From positions 3,968,001-4,032,000 of the forward strand of contig NC_064653.1 of NCBI RefSeq assembly GCF_001723175.1: a stretch of 64,000 nt of DNA. The letters run 5' to 3'. Below are positions 58,223 to 64,000 of the stretch, one piece after another. Source of the stretch: Penicillium oxalicum. Lineage: Eukaryota; Ascomycota; Eurotiomycetes; Eurotiales; Aspergillaceae. Positions within the stretch are counted from its first letter, which is position 1; each line of letters opens with the position of its first letter. Position numbers and translations under genes: made by a program. The notes under the pieces are model-generated. The model saw nothing but the letters and a program-made list of their open reading frames with translations. It ran no database searches and had not been told where the DNA came from.

Positions 58223-59517
58223 TTAGCGTCTGCTCATGACCGCATCCCATTGCGGCTCTAGGTTTCGTCCAATGGCGCGGTGGGCCTCCTCTTCCAGCTC
58301 GGAAGGACTGAGACCAGTACGCTTGGAGATCTTGGATGCAGTATCCTCGCGGGATAGTTGAACTGTCGATCAATGTCAGTGTAGCTCGGATATCCGCGAG
58401 ATCTGCATTAGGAGTGCGAAAGACCCACCATGGAGGTAGACGGCAGCCTTTTTACCGCTGAACATGGCGTGGGGGACGTTGGAGCTCCCGTCGCTGTTGG
58501 CGTCACCCACAGCGTACAACCCATCCAGACTGGTCATCATACTGGAAGAGCTGACAGCAATCTTATCTTTGGTCATGTTCAGGTGGAGTTGCCCAGGCAG
58601 AGATGATTGCTGAACAGTCGGGAAGTTGGTCAGCAGTGCGTTGCGTTCAACGGAGTCACCAGTGGTGAAATTGATCCGGAAATTGTCGAATTGTCGGTGG
58701 TCGGCCTTATCCTGAACCATTCCCCCATCCTGAAGTCGCTCGATGGAAGAAATGGTTCGGTTGTCCAGCTTGACGTTCCAGACCTCCAGTTGCTTCTTCC
58801 ATTCCGGGCGCCTTTTCTCGGTCTCTGCCTCGCCGGCAGCGGTCTGCGTACCGTTGACGAGGGCAACGATATCCGAGTACTGTGTGTTGATCTCGAGAAC
58901 ACTTCCGACAACATCGGCCAAATGGCCCAGGATGCCGATTCCTTGGTCGCGATGCTCGTATCCATCACACCAGGGGCACCAGAAGATTCCTTTGCCCCAA
59001 GCTTCCCTCAAACCAGGAGTATCTGGGAGCACATCCCGTAAACCAGTGCCGAGGACAACTTTACGGGCTGTGTGGTTTTGTCCATCTGCATCCATGACAG
59101 AAAAAGCAGAGACCTTGTCTGTGCCAATAGGAGTGATTGAAAGGACGGATCGGTTCACGATTGAGGCGGTTGGATACTCGAGGATCTGCTCGCGGGCCAA
59201 GGCACGGAACTCTCCCGGTGGTGTTCCTTCAAAAATGTCAGCCATGGTGGCAGGATATATGATTGTTCTTGTCATCAAAACTTGCCATCATTCCCAATCA
59301 CGTCGTGCATATTCCTCGTTGGACCATTACGGTATCGCTGGTCATCGAAGAGCAACGCAGTGCGTCGCACACGAGAGACACCACTCAGCGCACTCAGGCC
59401 CGAGGGGCCACCCCCCACGACAATCACATCATAGTCGGTGGCTGGAATCGGGTCCGCCAGGGCAAGACTCCCCAGCGAAAGTACTACTGAGACAAGACTT
59501 GCAAGTTTGATAGCCAT
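58223..59517 (-). CDS. Thioredoxin reductase-like FAD enzyme with CPWC site and signal peptide
   Basis: Pyridine nucleotide-disulfide oxidoreductase of the TrxR/GliT-like group. Three exons (59517-59286, 59226-58429, 58362-58223) keep phase and give 389 aa. Intron 1 is GC-AG: donor GCAAGT, acceptor GAAG, 59 nt; removing it joins HDVIGNDG to TPPGEFRALAREQ. Signal peptide MAIKLASLVSVVLSLGSLALA, so it likely enters the ER or is secreted, unlike cytosolic TrxR. FAD motif DVIVVGGGPSGLSALSG; redox pair CPWC at about 161-164 in FWCPWCDGYEHRD; second FAD part GLYAVGDANSDGSSNVPHAM. Relatives in clusters oxidise dithiols or other small-molecule groups. The C-terminal exon encodes a helical tail (SPSELEEEAHRAIGRNL). 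Confidence 0.9.
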
Positions 59518-60600
59518 GTTGTATTGCTTCAGGTTGGAGGAGGCCAAGAAAATTCGGGGGTGGATAGGTATCGTCGACAGAACTCGAAGGGAAGGCGCGA
59601 CGTCCAGCTATTTATGAACCTTTTCCTTGGCCCTTGCACGACTTTCGGCAACCTTACTATCGCGCTCAGCTCGGCGGGTCTGTACAACATCATGAGCCGC
59701 TGAACAGGAGTACCAAGAGGCCCGGAGAATGCAGGAACCACTTCGAGAACAAGTTAAAGGGATTGCTGGCTGCGTGGTACAATTGGGCGTTGTAGTCAAT
59801 ATTTTTTGCACAAGATTTGAGGGCGTTGCTCCTGCAGTAGTGTGGAGTTAGTAGTGAGAGGTGGGTCGAGTGAGCTGAAGACATAATACGGAGCTGAGTC
59901 GCCAAGACTGATAAATTCTTGTAGTGGAGGCGCATTGCGGGCCAGTGCATTGAATAAGGCGTTCCGACACAATTGACACCATTGCTTTTCGGGACCTGTC
60001 AATCACGACTACGACTGATGCGTGAAGCTGTCTCTGGCTGCGTGCACCGCCTGCATATACCGGAATGTAAGGCTCAATATCTTATTCGGTGCTTTGCATT
60101 AAAAGCGAAGCTCACGTCGCAAGAAGAAGAGTACCTCGGTCAGTCTACTTCTCCACTGAAGTTGCTCTGAATAGCTTCATTTTCATTTCGACCTGTAAAC
60201 GTAGAGATGCTGTGCCGCGGATAGGTCGCTCGGTAACTGAGAAAGTCCTAGAGCTGGCAATGATCGGCGTCTCGCGTTGTACAAGCTGGGAAAGAATATC
60301 TGCTACGCTGTAGCAAAATGGCGGCAACCGATGATCATTGAAAATGAAATGTGGAGTCCCGGTCGATAGTCTACCATCTCGAGATCGACACTTGCGAGAA
60401 ATATGTCCCGCTTGAGTGCTGTGTACTGCACATCGAGTCGATGCTCGTCTGGAGTTCAGGTACTCGATTGGGATTAGAAGGGTCAATTGGGGGCAGACCC
60501 ATATGACTTGTCACAGATCAAAGATTGCAGCCCAAGATGACTACACTGCTAGCTCATGACTGCAGATCATGGCCGACTGGAAGAGCCCTCTATAGATCGC
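59518..60600. other. Intergenic
   Basis: About 1.08 kb upstream of the FAD enzyme. No gene I can support; includes that gene's promoter. Confidence 0.35.
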
Positions 60601-61800
60601 CTCCCCTTATAATGATTCATGGTATGTACTCTATGGCACCCGCATACTATCCTTAATACAGTGCTAGAATGGAGTCTTCCTTGGCTAACGCAAGATGTTG
60701 ATGTCTGCGATTGTCGGCGCTACCCCCTGTACTCGGGTGTTGATGGTGTATGGATGATCAAGAACATCTTGGTTGACGAAATGAGTTTCTATTATCAATT
60801 CCTCACTAAGTATGGCGTTTCCAAAAAATCGTGTATCGACCTCGATCTCGACGGTATGTGGAGACTACCTAGTGATCTATATGGTGAGCGTTAGGTACAC
60901 GCGCGGAGTTTGCTAAATGTGCCACCGCAATCTGGAATATATCTACCTTCGTGTGTGGATTTCCCTTCCTGCAGAAAAAATGACTCCAAGCATTCCGGTC
61001 TCAATCTCAAGGTAGTGTTGGGGGTTCCCTGTCGGGCACGAGTCCAAACTTTTAGCCTGATCGTGATATAATTACGACCTATCTAGCCCGATACGTCTTT
61101 CTTTCTCTAGATTATTCGGATGCTGTGTATGCATTTGCTACACTCGGGCGTTTTTTTTGCTTGTCGGGCTGAACATCCACGGTGTGGCAAATATCAAGGG
61201 AATCGTGGAGAAACAGAGAGAATACGATGAAAAAAAGAAAGCTGATTCAATTCTCATGATCATCTCTGCCATTGTGATGATTCTCCCATTTGTGGGCAAA
61301 GTGGTGGGAAGCATTGCACAGGTTGCGTGGGTCGTCAATGCGATTCTGCTATGTAGCCGAAGCTGCCAGCAGTATAGCCATGGCCAGCTGCGACATTGTG
61401 TGAAAGTCATATCACCGATGAGAAACGCTTTCTCGCATTGACTGTTCTTCTTGATAAAGACAAGCCCGCTTGCCCCTGGTTTTTGAGAGAATCCAGCAGC
61501 AGAGTCGGGAGAGAATCCTCGGAACCGCAGTCTTGAAATCTGTCGGCCGTTTAAGGGACATCGAAGATGCAAGTCTGGCCATAATCTTCAGCTAACATAG
61601 AACCATTCGCCCTAAAAAGGGCTCAAATTCAAAGTTATGACTATCGTGAGAGATTGTTCCAAGGTCTTCCAGGCTTGAGTGACGAATTTGCCAACGTTAC
61701 CCAGATAAGCAATATTCAAACAATGCCAGAAATTTGCAAGTGATATGTTCGATTGTGATGGCCGGTCGGATGAGAGATTCGACAATCAAAAAAATTACCA
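60600..61800 (+). pseudogene. Likely remnant of the C-terminal part of a GH18/killer-toxin-like protein
   Basis: Two separated plus-strand stretches recall the C-terminal region of fungal GH18 chitinase/killer-toxin-alpha-like proteins. At about 60780-60890 there is YYQFLTKYGVSKKSCIDLDL; at 61190-61350 there is KQREYDEKKKADSILMIISA followed by a hydrophobic ILPFVGKVVGSIAQVAW, the charged-helix-plus-hydrophobic pattern seen there. The frames are short, broken by stops, and no catalytic GH18 domain lies upstream in the window. A fragment or decayed gene is the best reading; a heavily spliced small gene cannot be excluded. Confidence 0.4.
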
Positions 61801-62263
61801 GCTACTCATAACATTCCCAGTGAGCTGGCTTCAAGAATTTATGATTGCGACGCATAGCGCCAGAAGTGGTTCGATACGAGACAAGTGAATTCATCTGTAG
61901 TCACGAGGAAAAGAGGCAAAGAATATACAATTTTTGTTAGAACGTGTTGAATGAAGTGAAAATAAAATTGGAATCATCGCTAGGAACGCTGCCGTCAAGA
62001 ATTTCAAAATATTCGTCATGTCCGAGAAGCATAAACCAAACACCCGAAAGCGTCTCATCAATGGCGTGCGGGTGTTTTCAGGGTCGTCCAACCCCCAAAG
62101 ATGTCAGAGCCTGCTGACAAAATGAGGACCGTCTATACATGTAAAGCCCGAGTCATCAGTCACTCAGAATGAAAGTCTATAACGCCACGTGTCGAGGTAT
62201 GTACAAGATTCTTATGTTGGGTGTCTGCGGAGATGGTCGCCAGAGATATGAGACAAACGTATG
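61801..62263. other. Intergenic
   Basis: About 460 nt, AT-rich, downstream of the DUF3433 gene. Nothing recognised. Confidence 0.35.
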
Positions 62264-64000
62264 TCATGAATGAGTTGAATGCCGCGGTCGAGATCCCTGC
62301 GGCGACAATTCTCGTAGTTGGATCGAAGTCGCTTTCCACGGCTCCGATCCCGTTTCTTCGTCGTCTTGCTGAGTGGGTGGAGGTGGGGAAGTCGGGGGTT
62401 TGATGATGTTTGGGGGTTCCTCGTCTACAGCAAAGCGCAAACGTCCGTCAACGCCAGCGAACTGACGAAAAGAATATCTCTTGCTTAGAGAACTGAGATA
62501 GTCATGGCGCTGCTGATTAGTCCAGGAGTGGGTATTGGTGAAGTCACCGAGCATGCGACTATGGGCGATCCAAGGTATGATGGCACCGATGGATCGTGGC
62601 ATCCGCGGAGCCCTGAATCGGCCGTGTCTAGTGCCGAAGACGATCAAGACAACTAGAGTGTCAAAGATAATGATGATAAAGGCAAGTGCGATCGCTGGCA
62701 CAGATGGCACCATCCCCCAGGTACTTTGTGTGACTGTTGCATTGGCTGCAGTTTGAGGCTCTGGCAGAGGTTGGAGATATATCTCATGCCATATCGAAAA
62801 GTACGTGGCGTACACCCACTGATAAACAGCTTGCGTGAGATCGGTAAATCGATCTGCATCAAGGGAGTCGAATGTTGGATCTGCGCGCCGATACAGGCGC
62901 GCGACAAGAAAACCGGCCCAATCGTAAGACGAAACGTTGAAACTCTTCGACTGGGTGGCAGTGGTATTGCCGGTAAAATTTTCAGGAATGGCGACAAATA
63001 CCTTGTTGAATTGTCCCAAGCTCACCGTCGCATTATCGTACATCTCACCGCTTGTTACGGAAGATTTTGGCAACGGATAATGATGATCAATCTGCCCCTT
63101 TTGGTCAAAAGAGACAGTATAATTCTGCAGAAGAACATGTGGCTCACAATGTAGGGCGATTGTGTTATTCGGGGTCACCGGGCTGCTGGCCACATAGTTC
63201 CAGCGTCCAACAACTACAACCGTTGAAGTCTGACAGATGTCTGAATGCCCAGTGTCGCTTGCTGATAGGAATTGTATGGACAGATCAATCCCTTCGTTCT
63301 TGTCCTTAATGACAGGCATGGCGGCAACACACTCTTGCGACGAGTTCTCAAACATAGTATATTGCCAGTACTGGCGGCCGGCTGTTGTGTTGAAAACCAG
63401 ACTGTCTGTGGGCGAAAGTTGAGAACATTTCAAATGCGAACCGACACCAAGTGTTGTCGCCGCGTACATCACATCCGGATTCCGCTGCTGGATATCCAGC
63501 GGAATGAATGACTGATTCGGACTAGTCCAAGAGAGCATGGGAACCCCGCTAGTAATACTCGTCTGAATCAAGTCGTATTCAGTGAATTCTGCGGCAAAGT
63601 CGGTCCGCCAGAATATGGAGTGACTGTAGTTTGCTTTCACGTCTTGGGTCGGGAGAGTGGAGGTTGTCATCTCTTGCGTGAACAAAGCACCCGCAACCAC
63701 AGTGAGGGCCATATTGACCACGCAGGCGAAAGAGACGAGTCCCAGCAATAAATGTCGATCTCGGATAGATTTGAGCAAGACGACAAAGGGACTTTGTGAC
63801 GCATAGTTCAAAGAAAGAGATGTCTTCGCCGAAGCTGCACCACGCTGTAAGTGAACCCATGGCTCAAGCACACTCAGATTTCGATGAATGGACGTGCACA
63901 GGGAGCCAACGGAAGAGGCAACCACCGAGGGCAAAAATGACAGGACAACTTGCAGGGTAGATGAATCACTTTGGGTCAAGTGTTTGAAACGGCCATTTCG
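62264..64000 (-). CDS. DUF3433-type membrane protein (partial, 5' end outside window)
   Basis: The frame runs from the stop at 62264 to the window edge and continues beyond; at least 578 residues are visible. It has the DUF3433 look: PWVHLQRGAASAKTSLSLNY, then a membrane segment (LLGLVSFACVVNMALTVVAG) and LFTQEM, a large N-glycosylation-rich extracellular part with paired cysteines (HLKCSQLSPTD; SSQECVAAM; ALHCEPHV), a second membrane segment (IALAFIIIIFDTLVVLIVFG) and a Pro-rich, acidic cytoplasmic tail (IKPPTSPPPPTQQDDEET). Full members have two such halves, so the missing 5' part probably holds the first. Function of the family is unknown. Confidence 0.8.
   Translation of the reverse strand, partial: RNGRFKHLTQSDSSTLQVVLSFLPSVVASSVGSLCTSIHRNLSVLEPWVHLQRGAASAKTSLSLNYASQSPFVVLLKSIRDRHLLLGLVSFACVVNMALTVVAGALFTQEMTTSTLPTQDVKANYSHSIFWRTDFAAEFTEYDLIQTSITSGVPMLSWTSPNQSFIPLDIQQRNPDVMYAATTLGVGSHLKCSQLSPTDSLVFNTTAGRQYWQYTMFENSSQECVAAMPVIKDKNEGIDLSIQFLSASDTGHSDICQTSTVVVVGRWNYVASSPVTPNNTIALHCEPHVLLQNYTVSFDQKGQIDHHYPLPKSSVTSGEMYDNATVSLGQFNKVFVAIPENFTGNTTATQSKSFNVSSYDWAGFLVARLYRRADPTFDSLDADRFTDLTQAVYQWVYATYFSIWHEIYLQPLPEPQTAANATVTQSTWGMVPSVPAIALAFIIIIFDTLVVLIVFGTRHGRFRAPRMPRSIGAIIPWIAHSRMLGDFTNTHSWTNQQRHDYLSSLSKRYSFRQFAGVDGRLRFAVDEEPPNIIKPPTSPPPPTQQDDEETGSEPWKATSIQLRELSPQGSRPRHSTHS

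Overview
The window looks like a chromosome segment from a filamentous ascomycete, most likely of the Aspergillus/Penicillium group (Eurotiales). Genes are split by short introns of about 55-145 nt with GTAAGT/GTATGT-type donors, CTAAC-like branch points and YAG acceptors. They include typical mould families: a Zn2Cys6 regulator, a KlpA-type kinesin-14, coronin, a CBM1-bearing feruloyl esterase, a GPI-anchored GH16 glucanase, an NRPS-like A-T-R enzyme and a DUF3433 membrane protein. Splice models were made by eye; most were checked by following codon phase through every exon.

Layout. 0.2-9.6 kb: secreted metallophosphatase (-), Zn2Cys6 regulator (+), two-domain sulfurtransferase (+), feruloyl esterase (-). 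9.6-12.6 kb is gene-poor. 12.6-16.4 kb: AIM6-like phosphodiesterase (-) and RTC5/TLDc-like protein (-). 17.1-22.3 kb: small secreted or membrane proteins, including a Cys-rich protein with dibasic sites and a secreted protein whose propeptide holds two Kex2-type repeats. 23.8-29.8 kb: coronin (-) and kinesin-14 (+), divergent from one intergenic region. 30.2-36.2 kb: alpha/beta hydrolase (-), Nudix-eIF2B-like fusion (-), a GFA/CENP-V zinc protein in four exons (+), P-loop kinase (-). 36.3-43 kb: an isolated zinc-cluster ORF (-), a hemerythrin-like protein (+) and two small tandem related genes (+). 43.7-45.7 kb: GH16 glucanase (+).

46.8-59.5 kb is the most interesting part and looks like a small biosynthetic cluster: an A-T-R aryl/carboxylic-acid reductase, a 3-dehydroshikimate dehydratase, an O-methyltransferase divergent from it, a conserved protein of unknown function and a thioredoxin-reductase-like FAD enzyme with a CPWC site and a signal peptide. 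Dehydratase (3-dehydroshikimate to protocatechuate), O-methyltransferase and acid-to-aldehyde reductase together suggest a shikimate-derived aryl aldehyde of vanillin type. That is inference from gene content.

60.6-61.8 kb holds what looks like a decayed C-terminal piece of a GH18/killer-toxin-like protein. The window ends inside a DUF3433 gene (-).
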